Shown: positions 28,071 through 37,085, counted from the first letter of the stretch. The stretch: DNA of 64,000 nucleotides from Caenispirillum salinarum AK4 (GCF_000315795.1 NZ_ANHY01000017.1:62001-126000); one strand, 5' to 3'. The notes: generated from the sequence alone by a model not told the origin. Numbers and translations are program-made.

Positions 28071-29360
28071 TCAGCCCAGGCGCATCTTGTCGGCGCCGAT
28101 GAGGCGGTTGTAGACGCCGTACAGGATCATGGTGGCGACCAGCAGCACCGCGCCCAGCGCCGAGGCCATGCCCCAGTTCACCGTGTCGGACGTGTAGAAG
28201 GCGATGAAGTAGGAGATCATCTGGTCGGCGGCACCACCCACCAGCGCGGGCGTGATGTAGTAGCCAATCGAGATGATGAACACCAGCAGGCCGCCGGCCG
28301 ACAGGCCCGGAATGGTCTGCGGCAGGTAGACCCGCAGGAAGGCCGTCGTCGGCGGCGCGCCCAGGGACGTCGCGGCCTTCATGTAGACCGGCTTGATGCC
28401 CTTCATCACCGAGTACAGCGGCAGGATCATGAACGGCAGCAGGATGTGCACCATGGCGATATAGACGCCGATGCGGTTGTAGATCAGCCGCACGGGCTCA
28501 TCGAGGATGCCCGTGAAGATCAGCGCATCGTTCACCAGCCCCTGCTCCTGCAGCAGCACCACCCAGGCGGCCGTTCGCACGAGAAGGCTGGTCCAGAAGG
28601 GCAGCAGCACCAGGATCATCATGACGTTGGCGATCTTGGGCGGCAGGTTCGCCAGCAGGTAGGCCACGGGAAAGCCCAAAAGCGCGCAGATCAGCGTCAC
28701 CGTCATGGAGATGACGAAGGTGCGCGTGAAGATGTCGACGTAGACGGCTTCCTGTTCCGGCGCGCTGACGATCTCGCCGGTGGCGGTCTTCTCCAGGTCG
28801 ATGGCGTTGAGCAGGTAGAACGAGGTGAACGGGCCGGACGCGCGCGCGATGGCGCCGAAGGTGTCGATCTCGCCCCAGGCCTCGTCGATGTCGATCATGG
28901 TCGACTTCCAGCTTTCCGCCGTGTCCGGCAGGCGCCGGGCGGTGCCCATGACGAAGGTGCGCGCCCCGTTGGCGTCGTAGTTCAGCCGGCGGGCGGCCTG
29001 GGCGATCGTGCGGTTCGCCCGGCTGTCCTTCATGTCCTGCGCGATGGCGGCGTAGACCGGCTCCGGCGGAAGCTGGGTGCGGTCTTCCCACTGCTCGATG
29101 GCGGCGGTCGTGCGCGGCCAGACCTCCGACAGGTCGGTGTCGTGGACGCTGCGCAGCATCATGTCCGCGATGGGCACGACGAAGGTGATGAGCAGGAACA
29201 GCAGCAGCGGCGCGATCAGGCCGAAGGCCTTGAGCTGCTTCATGCGCTCGGCGCGGCGCAGGCGGCTTTTCAGTTGCGCGCGTTCGGCACGCTCGGCGGC
29301 GCGGTCGGCCTGCGGCTGCTGCGGACGGGCCGCTTGCGAAAGGGCGAGGTCGGAGGGCAT
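28071..29360 (-). CDS. potB: Putrescine/spermidine ABC transporter permease (PotB/PotH-like), long form
   Basis: A 429-residue permease, about 130-150 residues longer than E. coli PotB. After a charged N-terminus (about 1-40) and helix 1 (about 46-70) comes a large hydrophilic, probably periplasmic insert (about 75-215). The insert includes PEPVYAAIAQDMKDSRANRT and DIDEAWGEIDTFGAIAR. Five more helices follow, with the EAA loop MKAATSLGAPPTTAFLRVYLPQTIPG. Such long forms occur in alphaproteobacterial polyamine permeases; the role of the insert is unknown. It lies between potD and potC. Confidence 0.9.
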   Translation of the reverse strand: MPSDLALSQAARPQQPQADRAAERAERAQLKSRLRRAERMKQLKAFGLIAPLLLFLLITFVVPIADMMLRSVHDTDLSEVWPRTTAAIEQWEDRTQLPPEPVYAAIAQDMKDSRANRTIAQAARRLNYDANGARTFVMGTARRLPDTAESWKSTMIDIDEAWGEIDTFGAIARASGPFTSFYLLNAIDLEKTATGEIVSAPEQEAVYVDIFTRTFVISMTVTLICALLGFPVAYLLANLPPKIANVMMILVLLPFWTSLLVRTAAWVVLLQEQGLVNDALIFTGILDEPVRLIYNRIGVYIAMVHILLPFMILPLYSVMKGIKPVYMKAATSLGAPPTTAFLRVYLPQTIPGLSAGGLLVFIISIGYYITPALVGGAADQMISYFIAFYTSDTVNWGMASALGAVLLVATMILYGVYNRLIGADKMRLG

Positions 29361-29456
29361 GGCGCTCTTCGTCCGGATCGAAAAGGGTGGGGCGGGACGG
29401 CGGGCCGCTGGTGGGCCGCCGCCCCGTCCCGTGTGTGCTTCACGCGATGGTGCGGC

Positions 29457-30512
29457 TTAGTTGGTGGCCGCCCACTTGTTGAAGCGCTCGGTCAGGCGGT
29501 CGACGTTCTCCAGCCAGAACATGTCGGAGATGCGAACCGCGTTCTCGATGTTGGCCTTGGTGGTCGGCAGGTCCTTGGCGCGCTCCTCGGGGATCGCGTC
29601 GATGGCCTCCTTGTTGGTCACGCCGTAGGCGATGGCCATGGGGAATTCCTTCTGGTATTCCGCCTCGCCGACGAAGTTGAGGAACTTGTAGGCCTCGTCC
29701 TTGTTCGGCGTGCCGGCCAGCATGACCCAGCTGTCGAGCGTGTAGAGGGCGCCGTTCCAGACGATGCCAAAGTTGCGGTTGTCCTCGCGGTTGGCGGCGT
29801 CGATGCGGCCGTTGTAGACCGACGTCATCACCACCTCGCCCGAGGCCAGCAGCTGCGGCGGCTGGGCGCCGGCCTTCCAGAAGATCAGGTCGTCGCGGAT
29901 TTCGTCCAGCTTGGCGAAGGCGCGGTCGATGCCCTCGTCGGTGCCCAGCACCTCGTAGACCTTGTCAGGCGCCACACCGTCGGCCATGAGCGCGGCTTCC
30001 AGGGTGGTCTTGGGGCCCTGGCGCAGGGCGCGCTTGCCGGGATACTTCTCGGTGTTGAAGAAGTCCGCCCAGCCGTCCGGCGCGTCGTCGAGCTTGTCCT
30101 TGTCGTAGCCGATGACGAAGTCGTACACGATGGCGCCGACGCCGCAGTCATGCACGGCGGAGTCGATGTAGCGGTCCTTGCCGCCGATCTTGTCCCAGTC
30201 GAGGATCTCGTAGATGCCTTCCTCGCAGCCCAGCTCCAGCTCCTCGCTTTCCACCTGCACGATGTCCCAGGTGGCGGCGCCGCCCTGGACCTTGGCGCGC
30301 AGCACGCCGATGCCGCCGTCCCACGACTCGTCGATCATGGAGATGCCGGTCTGCTCGCGGAACGGGTCGAAGTAGACCTCGTTCTGGGCTTCCTGATAGG
30401 CGCCGCCCCAGGACACGACGGTCAGGTCGCGCGCGTTGGCGGCGCCGGCGGTGGCGGCCACGGTGCCGGCCACGGCGGTGGCGATGATCGCCTTGGTCGC
30501 AATGCTCTTCAT
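29457..30512 (-). CDS. potD: Periplasmic polyamine-binding protein (PotD/PotF-like)
   Basis: A 351-residue substrate-binding protein with a signal peptide (about 1-27, ending GAANA). Conserved PotD/F blocks are LTVVSWGGAYQEAQ, WDIVQVESEELELGC and CGVGAIVYDFVIGYD. YNGRIDAANREDNRNFGIVWNG and LDSWVMLAGTPNKDEAYKFLNF complete the set. It delivers putrescine or spermidine to the PotB/PotC channel. A stem-loop separates it from potA upstream, a common arrangement that adjusts expression. Which polyamine it prefers cannot be fixed; the nearby agmatine and gamma-glutamylputrescine genes favour putrescine. Confidence 0.92.
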   Translation of the reverse strand: MKSIATKAIIATAVAGTVAATAGAANARDLTVVSWGGAYQEAQNEVYFDPFREQTGISMIDESWDGGIGVLRAKVQGGAATWDIVQVESEELELGCEEGIYEILDWDKIGGKDRYIDSAVHDCGVGAIVYDFVIGYDKDKLDDAPDGWADFFNTEKYPGKRALRQGPKTTLEAALMADGVAPDKVYEVLGTDEGIDRAFAKLDEIRDDLIFWKAGAQPPQLLASGEVVMTSVYNGRIDAANREDNRNFGIVWNGALYTLDSWVMLAGTPNKDEAYKFLNFVGEAEYQKEFPMAIAYGVTNKEAIDAIPEERAKDLPTTKANIENAVRISDMFWLENVDRLTERFNKWAATN

Positions 30513-30576
30513 CTATGCTCTCCCTGTCATGAAAGGCTTGGGTTGTTTATCTGCGTCCGCCGCCGCCGCCGCCGCA

Positions 30577-30600
30577 CGGGCCGGGTCCGAGCCCGGCCCT
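30577..30600 (-). other. Intercistronic stem-loop between potA and potD
   Basis: GGGCCGGG and CCCGGCCC flank a six-base loop in the 123-bp potA-potD gap. No T-run follows on the minus strand, so it is more likely an mRNA stabiliser or processing site than a terminator. Confidence 0.5.
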
Positions 30601-30635
30601 GTTGCGGCATGGGGCGGCGGCCCCGCGTCCGGTGC

Positions 30636-31736
30636 TCAGGCGGCCACCGGATCGAGGGCGAGGCAGTCCTTGGGGGCGAAGCTGACGTACATTTCCTCTC
30701 CGGCCGCCGGCGGGCGACGGTTGGAGCGGAAGCGCATCTTCACCATGAAATCGTCGTTGCCGGCGACGTTCATGCGGATGCGCACGTGGTCGCCCATGTA
30801 GATGGTTTCCGCCACGCGCGCCTTCAGCGCGTTGTCGTGGTGGTCCTCGACGTCCTCGATCTCCACGCGCTCGGGGCGGAAGGACAGGCTGGTGCGGCTG
30901 CCCGGGCCGTCCACGTTGACCGCCTGGGCGATGATCCGCTCGCCGTTCTCCAGCCGCACGGCGCATTCCCCGCCGTCGATGCTCTCCACCGTGCCGTTGA
31001 GGATGTTGTTCTCGCCGATGAAGTGCGCGACGAAGCTGTTCTGCGGGCTTTCGTACAGGCCCGAGGGGCTGTCGAGTTGCTGAATGATGCCGTCGTTGAA
31101 CACCGCGATGCGGTCCGACATGGTCAGCGCTTCCGACTGGTCGTGGGTGACGTAGACCACCGTTACGCCCAGGCTTTCATGGATATGCTTGATCTCCAGC
31201 TGCATGTGCTCGCGCAGCTGCTTGTCCAGCGCGCCCAGCGGCTCGTCCATGAGCACGATCTGGGGCTCGAACACCAGCGCGCGGGCCAGGGCGACGCGCT
31301 GCTGCTGGCCGCCCGAAAGCTGGCCGGGGCGGCGCTTGCCCAGGCCGCCGAGCTGGACCATGTCCAGCGCCTTGCGGGCGCGGTCGACCTGTTCGGATTT
31401 CGACGCCTTGCGCACCTTCAGCGGGAAGGCGACGTTCTCCTCCACGGTCATGTGCGGGAACAGCGCATAGTTCTGGAAGACCATGCCGATGTCGCGCTTG
31501 TGCGGCGGCGTGTCCTTCAGGCTGCGCCCGCCCAGGCGTATGTCGCCGTGAGTCGGGTTCTCGAACCCCGCCAGCATCATCAGCGACGTGGTCTTGCCCG
31601 AGCCCGACGGGCCGAGCATGGTGAGGAACTCCCCCTTCTCGATGTCCAGGTTAAGGTCCTTCACGACGATCGTCTCACCGTCGTAGGTTTTCTGGACGCC
31701 TTCGAAAGCCACCAGCGGGGCCTGGGTGCCTGCCAT
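30636..31736 (-). CDS. potA: Polyamine ABC transporter ATPase (PotA/PotG-like)
   Basis: A 366-residue ATPase. Walker A is GPSGSGKTT (Lys48), the signature is [15 protein letters not shown], Walker B is [12 protein letters not shown] and the switch is VTHDQSEAL. The C-terminal TOBE domain (about 280-366) ends with [11 protein letters not shown]. It is the first gene of the pot operon, reading away from the TrpX-like gene. The ATG at 31736 gives the family N-terminus; upstream in-frame codons look non-coding. Confidence 0.93.
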   Translation of the reverse strand: MAGTQAPLVAFEGVQKTYDGETIVVKDLNLDIEKGEFLTMLGPSGSGKTTSLMMLAGFENPTHGDIRLGGRSLKDTPPHKRDIGMVFQNYALFPHMTVEENVAFPLKVRKASKSEQVDRARKALDMVQLGGLGKRRPGQLSGGQQQRVALARALVFEPQIVLMDEPLGALDKQLREHMQLEIKHIHESLGVTVVYVTHDQSEALTMSDRIAVFNDGIIQQLDSPSGLYESPQNSFVAHFIGENNILNGTVESIDGGECAVRLENGERIIAQAVNVDGPGSRTSLSFRPERVEIEDVEDHHDNALKARVAETIYMGDHVRIRMNVAGNDDFMVKMRFRSNRRPPAAGEEMYVSFAPKDCLALDPVAA

Positions 31737-32183
31737 GTTGTGCCGTCCGTCTCTTGTCCGTGGTTGAAGCCTCTGTGCCGTTGCCCCGATAAGCGACCGG
31801 TTGCCCGCCGGTCGCAGCCCGTCCATGCAGTGTCAGCATGGCAACGTTTAAATTTTTCGACAATCCCCTTTTTTGCGCAAATTTTGTCCCTGCGCCTCCG
31901 GATAGCCTGTAATTGCTCAAAACAAGGGCAGGTACGGCCCACGAGAGAGGCAGTTGCTGCCTGTTTCATGGCCGGGGCTTAATATTTTAGACGGGCCGCG
32001 GCCACGCCGCCGGGTGCGCCGCCGGCCGGTCCGGCGGCGAGTCCCGGCCGGGCATTCGCGGCCGGACGACCGTCGACACGCCCGCGCGGGCGCGTGCGCT
32101 TGACGGGCGGGTGGTTTCCGCGCATCGTGCGCCTTCAACAGGTTGTCATACAATTCCCCCAGAAGAACCGGAGGAACGGGAAG
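31737..32183. other. Divergent control region, pot operon / TrpX-type ABC operon
   Basis: No gene is seen. An AT-rich stretch (about 31840-31990) contains the perfect palindrome TTTGCGCAAA (31872-31881) about 136 bp before potA, a plausible operator or promoter area. TAATATTTTAGA (about 31980) is promoter-like. The rest is very GC-rich with several small inverted repeats. I could not place a -35/-10 pair with confidence. Confidence 0.4.
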
Positions 32184-33176
32184 GTGATCCTGAAACCCTT
32201 GCGCTTCGCCGCCGCCTGCGCCGCCGTCGCGCTGGCCGGCATGACCGCCTTGTCTGGTCCGGCCGCGCTGGCCGCCGACGACACCAAGTCCGTCAAGATC
32301 ACCTCCATCGTCGAGCACCCGGCGCTCGACGCCGTGCGTGACGGCGTGGTGGACGAACTGGCCGAACGCGGCTTCAAGGAAGGCGAGAACCTCGAGGTGG
32401 AGTTCCAGTCCGCCCAGGGCGACGTCGGCATCGCCGGGCAGATCGCCAAGAAGTTCGTGGGTGACGCGCCCGACGTGATCGTCGCCATCGCCACCCCCAG
32501 CGCCCAGGCCGCCGTGGCCGCCGCGCGCTCGCGCATCCCGGTGATCTTCTCCGCCGTGACCGATCCGGTGCAGGCCAAGCTGGTGGATGCGCCGGGTGAG
32601 GCCAAGGAGATGGTCTCGGGCGTTTCCGACATGACGCCCGTGGGCAAGCATCTGGCCCTGATCCAGGAGATCGTGCCCTCGGCCAAGACCATCGGCGTCG
32701 TCCACAACCCTGGCGAGGCCAACGCCGTCGTGCTGGTGGATGCCGCCAAGGCTGCCGCACCCGACCTGGGCCTGGACATCGCCGTGGCGTCGGCTCCCAC
32801 CTCGGGTGACGTGCTGCAGGCGTCGCGCTCGCTGGTGGGCAAGGCGGACGCCATTTACATTCCCACCGACAACACCGTGATCTCGGCCATCGAGGCCGTG
32901 GTGAAGGTGGGCGAGGAAGCCGACATCCCGGTCTTCGCCGGCGACACCTCCAGCGTCGAGCGCGGCGCCGTCGCCGCCGCCGGCTTCGACTACTACGACG
33001 TGGGCCGCCAGACCGGCGCCATGGTCGCCGCCGTGCTGGAGGGCCAAAAGCCCGGCGAGCTGCCGGTGGAGGGTGTCGACACCATGCGGCTGGCCGTCAA
33101 TCCCGCCGCCGCCGAGCGCATGGGCATCACCCTGCCGCAGGCGGTGATGGACCGGGCGGAGACGGTCGTCGAGTAA
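32184..33176 (+). CDS. ABC transporter substrate-binding protein, TrpX/PF04392 type
   Basis: A 330-residue exported binding protein with a signal peptide (about 1-30, ending AALAAD). The family pattern is clear: IVEHPALDAVRDGVVDEL, VEFQSAQGDVG, DVIVAIATPSAQA, VIFSAVTDPVQAKLV, DMTPVG, and IYIPTDNTVISAIEAVV. Ligands in this family include tryptophan and other aromatic or uncharacterised compounds. The GTG at 32184 is preceded by GGAGG (32170-32174) and was preferred to the longer frame, which lacks a signal peptide. It is first in a three-gene operon with permease and ATPase. Confidence 0.88.
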   Translation: MILKPLRFAAACAAVALAGMTALSGPAALAADDTKSVKITSIVEHPALDAVRDGVVDELAERGFKEGENLEVEFQSAQGDVGIAGQIAKKFVGDAPDVIVAIATPSAQAAVAAARSRIPVIFSAVTDPVQAKLVDAPGEAKEMVSGVSDMTPVGKHLALIQEIVPSAKTIGVVHNPGEANAVVLVDAAKAAAPDLGLDIAVASAPTSGDVLQASRSLVGKADAIYIPTDNTVISAIEAVVKVGEEADIPVFAGDTSSVERGAVAAAGFDYYDVGRQTGAMVAAVLEGQKPGELPVEGVDTMRLAVNPAAAERMGITLPQAVMDRAETVVE

Positions 33177-33198
33177 CCTCTTGATGTGAAATGAAAGA

Positions 33199-33223
33199 CG
33201 GGGCCGTCCGCCGGGCGGCCCCG
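33199..33223 (+). other. Intercistronic hairpin after the binding-protein gene
   Basis: CGGGGCCG and CGGCCCCG form an 8-bp stem with a 9-nt loop, 22 bp after the stop and followed by GTTGTTT. It probably dampens read-through so that the binding protein is made in excess over the permease. Confidence 0.6.
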
Positions 33224-33244
33224 CCGTTGTTTGGGAACAGCCCC

Positions 33245-34156
33245 GTGTCGCTCATCGCATTTCTCGGCGCCGTCGAAATCGGCCTCCTGTTCGGGCTGGT
33301 GGCGCTGGGCGTCTTCATCTCGTTCCGCATCCTCAACTTCCCTGACCTGACCGTCGACGGCTCGCTGCCGCTGGGTGCCGGCGTCGCCGCCACCTGCATC
33401 GTGGGGGGGTGGAATCCCTATCTCGGCACGCTGCTGGCCTTTTTCGCCGGATGCGCCGCCGGGCTGGTGACGGCCTGGCTGAACGTGAAGCTGAAGATCC
33501 TGCACCTGCTGGCCTCGATCCTGACCATGATCGCGCTGTTCTCGATCAACCTGCGCGTCATGGGTCGGCCCAACATCGCGCTGCTGGGCGAGGACACGGT
33601 GTTCACGCCGTTCGAGGGCCTGGGCCTGCCGTTCTACTGGATGAACCCGCTGGTGCTGCTGGTCGTCGTGATTCTCGCCAAGATCGCGCTCGACCGCTTT
33701 CTGCTGTCGGAGGTGGGGCTGGCCATGCGGGCGACGGGCGCCAACCAGCGCATGGCGCGCGCGCAGGGCATCAACACCGGCCGCATGACGCTGATGGGCA
33801 TTGCGCTCTCCAATGGCCTGGTGGCCTTTGCCGGTGCGCTGTTCGCCCAGCTTCAGGGCGGTGCCGACATCACCATGGGTGTGGGCGTCATCGTCATCGG
33901 CCTGGCCGCCGTGATCCTGGGCGAAGCGGTGATGAGCACGCGGACCATTATTCTCGCGACCATCGCCTGCGTGGTGGGCTCCATCATCTACCGTCTGTTC
34001 GTGTCGCTGGCGCTGAACGCCGACTTCATCGGCCTCCAGGCCCAGGACCTGAAGCTGATCACGGCGGTGCTGGTGGTGGCGGCCATGACGCTGCCCGGCA
34101 TGCGCCGCAAGCTGCGCATCAAGAAGATCACCGCCGGCCAGGGAGTGCGGAAATGA
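33245..34156 (+). CDS. ABC transporter permease, TrpY/COG4120 type
   Basis: A 303-residue integral membrane protein with about eight to nine helices, in the branched-chain amino acid permease-like fold. Key blocks are SFRILNFPDLTVDGSLPLGA (membrane entry) and RATGANQRMARAQGINTGRM (ATPase contact). The GTG at 33245 was chosen because the upstream ATG at 33191 would place the intercistronic hairpin inside the coding region and add a charged, non-conserved tail. The ribosome site is weak either way. The stop overlaps the ATPase start as ATGA. Confidence 0.88.
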   Translation: MSLIAFLGAVEIGLLFGLVALGVFISFRILNFPDLTVDGSLPLGAGVAATCIVGGWNPYLGTLLAFFAGCAAGLVTAWLNVKLKILHLLASILTMIALFSINLRVMGRPNIALLGEDTVFTPFEGLGLPFYWMNPLVLLVVVILAKIALDRFLLSEVGLAMRATGANQRMARAQGINTGRMTLMGIALSNGLVAFAGALFAQLQGGADITMGVGVIVIGLAAVILGEAVMSTRTIILATIACVVGSIIYRLFVSLALNADFIGLQAQDLKLITAVLVVAAMTLPGMRRKLRIKKITAGQGVRK

Positions 34157-34947
34157 TCGAGGCGAAGGACCTTCACGTCCGCTTCAACCCCGGCACGCCG
34201 ATCGAGAACCACGCGCTGAAGGGGCTGTCGCTGACCATCCCCGAGGGGCAGTTCGTCACCGTCATCGGGTCCAACGGCGCCGGCAAGTCGACCTTCCTCA
34301 ACATGCTGTCAGGCGAGTTGATTCCCGATTCGGGTAGCGTGACCATCGACAACGAGGACGTCACCGGCTGGCCGACGGCCCGGCGCGCGGGGCTGTGCGC
34401 CCGCGTCTTCCAGGACCCCATGGCCGGCACCTGCGAGATGCTGACCATCGAGGAGAACCTGGCGCTCGCGGCGGCCCGCGGCCACCGGCGCGGCTTGCGC
34501 TCGGCGGTGCGGAACGAGCTGCGGGCGGAGTTCCGGGAGCGTATTTCGGTCCTTGGGCTCGGGCTGGAAAACCGCCTGACGGACAAGATGGGCCTGCTGT
34601 CGGGTGGGCAGCGTCAGGCCGTCAGCCTGGTGATGGCGACGCTCAACCCCATGAAGATCCTGCTGCTGGACGAGCACACGGCGGCGCTCGACCCCAAGAC
34701 GGCGGCCTTCGTCATGGAGCTGACCGACCGCATCGTCGGCGAAAAGCAGCTGACGACGCTGATGGTAACCCACTCCATGCGCCAGGCGCTCGACCACGGC
34801 CACCGGACCGTGATGCTGCACGCCGGTAACGTGGTGCTGGATGTGGAGGGCGAGGAACGCCGGGGCATGAAGGTGGAAGACCTGCTGCACATGTTCGAAA
34901 AGGTGCGCGGCGAGGAAGTGGACGACGACAGCCTCATCCTGGGATGA
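34153..34947 (+). CDS. ABC transporter ATPase, TrpZ/COG1101 type
   Basis: A 264-residue ATPase. Walker A is GSNGAGKST, the Q-loop is RVFQDP, the signature is LLSGGQRQAVSLVMA, Walker B is ILLLDEHTAALDP (His in place of the usual Pro, common in this family) and the switch is MVTHSM. It starts inside the permease stop (ATGA overlap). It completes the uptake system whose ligand is unknown; the flanking polyamine and nitrogen genes suggest a nitrogenous compound, which is only contextual. Confidence 0.9.
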   Translation: MIEAKDLHVRFNPGTPIENHALKGLSLTIPEGQFVTVIGSNGAGKSTFLNMLSGELIPDSGSVTIDNEDVTGWPTARRAGLCARVFQDPMAGTCEMLTIEENLALAAARGHRRGLRSAVRNELRAEFRERISVLGLGLENRLTDKMGLLSGGQRQAVSLVMATLNPMKILLLDEHTAALDPKTAAFVMELTDRIVGEKQLTTLMVTHSMRQALDHGHRTVMLHAGNVVLDVEGEERRGMKVEDLLHMFEKVRGEEVDDDSLILG

Positions 34948-34970
34948 GGCGTGGGTGAAAGGGGTTTTTT

Positions 34971-35153
34971 GAACCACCAAGGCACCAAGGTTTTCCGGCT
35001 GCGCCGGAATGCGAATGCGAGGGAGCCACGGGCTCCCTCGCGCTCCCTCAGTGACTTATTCATTATCAGGTCAACAACCAGGCCCATCGGTCATCAGGAC
35101 GATAATGGCGCGCCTTCGCGCGCTGTCTTGGTGCCTTGGTGTCTTGGTGGTTT
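34971..35153. repeat. ACCAAG-rich inverted repeat element, copy A
   Basis: The left arm GAACCACCAAGGCACCAAGG (34971-34990) is matched in inverse orientation by tandem CTTGGTG units ending CTTGGTGGTTT (35127-35153). The core includes the perfect hairpin GAGGGAGCC/GGCTCCCTC (35019-35039). A sister element with the same arms lies at 39233-39410. It looks like a small non-autonomous mobile or REP-like element. Confidence 0.75.
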
Positions 35154-35204
35154 CCCACCAACCGCCAGCCGCCTTGACACCCCCGCCGATGCCGCTATGC
35201 TCGC

Positions 35205-35345
35205 TCCCGTCATTGGGGAGTAGCCGCCCTCATCGCAGAGGGGGCCGCGTCAACAGACTTGGGGCCTTGCGTCCCATGGCGCGGACAGTCCACCGCTCCG
35301 CGTGGACCTGGCGAGACCTTTGACCGGACGCACCCGAGGTTCCTG
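35205..35345 (+). promoter_or_regulatory. yybP-ykoY (manganese) riboswitch
   Basis: The leader of the UPF0016 gene carries the hallmark loop TTGGGGAGTAGCC (35213-35225). It then shows GTCAACAGACTTGG (35249-35262) and the second conserved loop GGCGAGACCTTTGACCGG (about 35310-35328). These are the conserved parts of the yybP-ykoY aptamer, which senses Mn2+ and commonly precedes UPF0016/MntP-type exporters. High Mn2+ would be expected to raise expression of the downstream gene. The edges given are approximate. Confidence 0.82.
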
Positions 35346-35353
35346 GAGGGAGA

Positions 35354-35405
35354 GGAGCCGGGCGGGGGCGCGTTCGGTCATGGGTTGATTGCGCCGCCCG
35401 GCTCC
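35354..35405 (+). promoter_or_regulatory. Expression-platform hairpin before gdt1
   Basis: GGAGCCGGGCGG (35354-35365) pairs perfectly with CCGCCCGGCTCC (35394-35405), ending 13 nt before the ATG. No T-run follows, so control of ribosome access or of Rho is more likely than intrinsic termination. It sits directly after the riboswitch aptamer. Confidence 0.65.
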
Positions 35406-35418
35406 GTTGACGACCATC

Positions 35419-35979
35419 ATGAACGGACTTCTCGTCTCAACCGGCGTCGTGGCGCTGGCCGAGATCGGCGACAAGACGCAGCTTCTGGCGCTGGTGCTGG
35501 CCTGCCGCTGGCGCAAGCCCGTGCCCATCATCCTGGGCATCCTGATCGCCACGCTTGCCAATCATGCGGCTGCCGCGGTGGTGGGAGTGGCCGTGACCGA
35601 CCTGCTGACGCCCGAAGTGCTGAAGTGGGTGCTGGGCTTGGGCTTCCTCGCCATGGCCGGCTGGATGCTGGTGCCTGACACGCTGGACGACGACGAAGGC
35701 GAGCCGAAGGCGTCCAAGTACGGCCCCTTCCTGGCGACGCTGGTGACCTTCTTCATCGTGGAGATCGGCGACAAGACCCAGGTCGCCACGGTCGCGCTGG
35801 CGGCCGAGTTCCAGAACCTGGTGATGGTGACGCTCGGCACGACGATCGGCATGCTGGTGGCGAACGTACCGGTGGTGCTGATCGGCGACCGTGCCGGCGC
35901 AAAGATCCCGCTGGCCCTGGTGCGCGGCATCTCGGCGGCGCTGTTCGCGGTGATGGGTGTGGCGGCGCTGGTGTGGTGA
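35419..35979 (+). CDS. UPF0016/GDT1 family manganese exporter
   Basis: A 186-residue inner-membrane protein with six helices in two inverted repeats. Each repeat carries the signature E-x-G-D-K-T/S: ALAEIGDKTQLLALVLA (about 12-28) and IVEIGDKTQVATVALA (about 115-130). Family members (yeast Gdt1, human TMEM165, bacterial MneA) move Mn2+ and Ca2+. The yybP-ykoY riboswitch upstream strongly supports Mn2+ export. The ATG at 35419 lacks an obvious Shine-Dalgarno sequence, in keeping with structured control. It is convergent with the nucleotidyltransferase-like gene, 7 bp away. Confidence 0.92.
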   Translation: MNGLLVSTGVVALAEIGDKTQLLALVLACRWRKPVPIILGILIATLANHAAAAVVGVAVTDLLTPEVLKWVLGLGFLAMAGWMLVPDTLDDDEGEPKASKYGPFLATLVTFFIVEIGDKTQVATVALAAEFQNLVMVTLGTTIGMLVANVPVVLIGDRAGAKIPLALVRGISAALFAVMGVAALVW

Positions 35980-35986
35980 ACGCCGA

Positions 35987-37036
35987 TCAGGACGAGGTGG
36001 CGGCTTCCAGGGCGCGGCGCGCGGTGTCGGGCAGGAGTGCGATGCCCTGCTCGGCGTACCGCCGCCACTTGGGCCCGCGCTGTTGCAGGTCGTCCCACGC
36101 CTCGGCAAGCTCATAGGGTCGGACCTCGGCGAGGGCCGTGATGAGGTCCGCCGCCTGACGAAGGTCCTTGCGGGACTTTTCCTGACTCTCCCGGCTCTCG
36201 ATTCGCAGGCGGCTGACGATCAGCTTGTGCAGAGCGTAGCGCTCCGGCGCGGGCACGTTGACAGCTACGCCGCCCCCATGCAGGGCGATGGCCCGCTCCT
36301 CGTTGTAGATGAGGTAGTCCAGGTAGCGTAGAGGCCGGGCCGCCGTTCCCAAAGCCGGCAGGGCGACCAGGTCGTCGGAGTCCGCCCCCCGGTTCGGCGT
36401 AAGCACATCCACGCGATAGCGGTCGCCGATGGCGTACCGCGAGGCAACGCGCGGATCACCAGGATGCGGGAGCGGTCTAAAGTCGGCATCGACGCTTTGC
36501 AGGACCCGCTCCAGCGGTTCGGCCAGATGATCCTCGACCGCCAACGAGATGGTGCTGAATTGTGCAAGGTCCAGATCGGCGGTCGTCATGTTCGCCCCGG
36601 ACAGCTTGACGCCCAGAAGCCCGCCATAGCATTGGTAGGCGATCGTCCCGACGACGACGGCGCGAAGGCGGAATGCGCCGGCCTTCGCCAAGGCTTCCAG
36701 AACCTTGCCCGTCATCGGGTCCGGCGCCGGCAGGCCGGCCCGCTTCAGGGCCGCGACCATGGACCGCCGCTCCTTGAAGTCGGCCTTCGCGGACTTGTGC
36801 TCGGAGATGAGGCGTTCAATCTCTTCCGTCGCCGGCCCGATGTACATCTGCCGGCGCTTGCCCTCGGCGTCCGCTCGCTGGAAGTACCAGTAGTCGCGTC
36901 CGTTCTTCGTCTGGCGGACGAATCCGCCGCTCAGCGGATAGGTCTCGCCAACGGCCTCCCCCAAGGATGCGATGCCGCACCGTTCCACAAGCTCGGCGTA
37001 CATTGTTTGAAGCGGCAAAGGCAAGGCGGTGGGCAT
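35987..37036 (-). CDS. GSU2403-family nucleotidyltransferase-fold protein
   Basis: A 349-residue protein that matches the GSU2403-type nucleotidyltransferase fold. GTIAYQCYGGLLGVKL (about 130-145) followed by TTADLDLAQF, with Asp154 and Asp156 in the D-x-D metal site, is the polymerase-beta-like core. The C-terminal half (YALHKLIVSRLR, then EKSRKDLRQAADLITAL) resembles helical parts of toxin-like or housekeeping NTases. The N-terminus (about 30-75) has a YWYFQ...RQMYIGP segment. The substrate is unknown. The start may be the ATG at 37036 or the GTG at 37063; neither has a ribosome site. It is slightly less GC-rich than its neighbours and stands alone, so acquisition by transfer is possible. 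Confidence 0.72.
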   Translation of the reverse strand: MPTALPLPLQTMYAELVERCGIASLGEAVGETYPLSGGFVRQTKNGRDYWYFQRADAEGKRRQMYIGPATEEIERLISEHKSAKADFKERRSMVAALKRAGLPAPDPMTGKVLEALAKAGAFRLRAVVVGTIAYQCYGGLLGVKLSGANMTTADLDLAQFSTISLAVEDHLAEPLERVLQSVDADFRPLPHPGDPRVASRYAIGDRYRVDVLTPNRGADSDDLVALPALGTAARPLRYLDYLIYNEERAIALHGGGVAVNVPAPERYALHKLIVSRLRIESRESQEKSRKDLRQAADLITALAEVRPYELAEAWDDLQQRGPKWRRYAEQGIALLPDTARRALEAATSS

Positions 37037-37085
37037 GGTCTGCAATCCGGTGTTTGAATACACCAGAGTCTGCCACGGTTGCCGT

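Noticed and set aside
27924-31982. A 4-kb open frame on the plus strand across the pot operon
   Set aside because: It is antisense to four well-supported transporter genes. Composition is typical of the complementary frame of GC-rich coding DNA.
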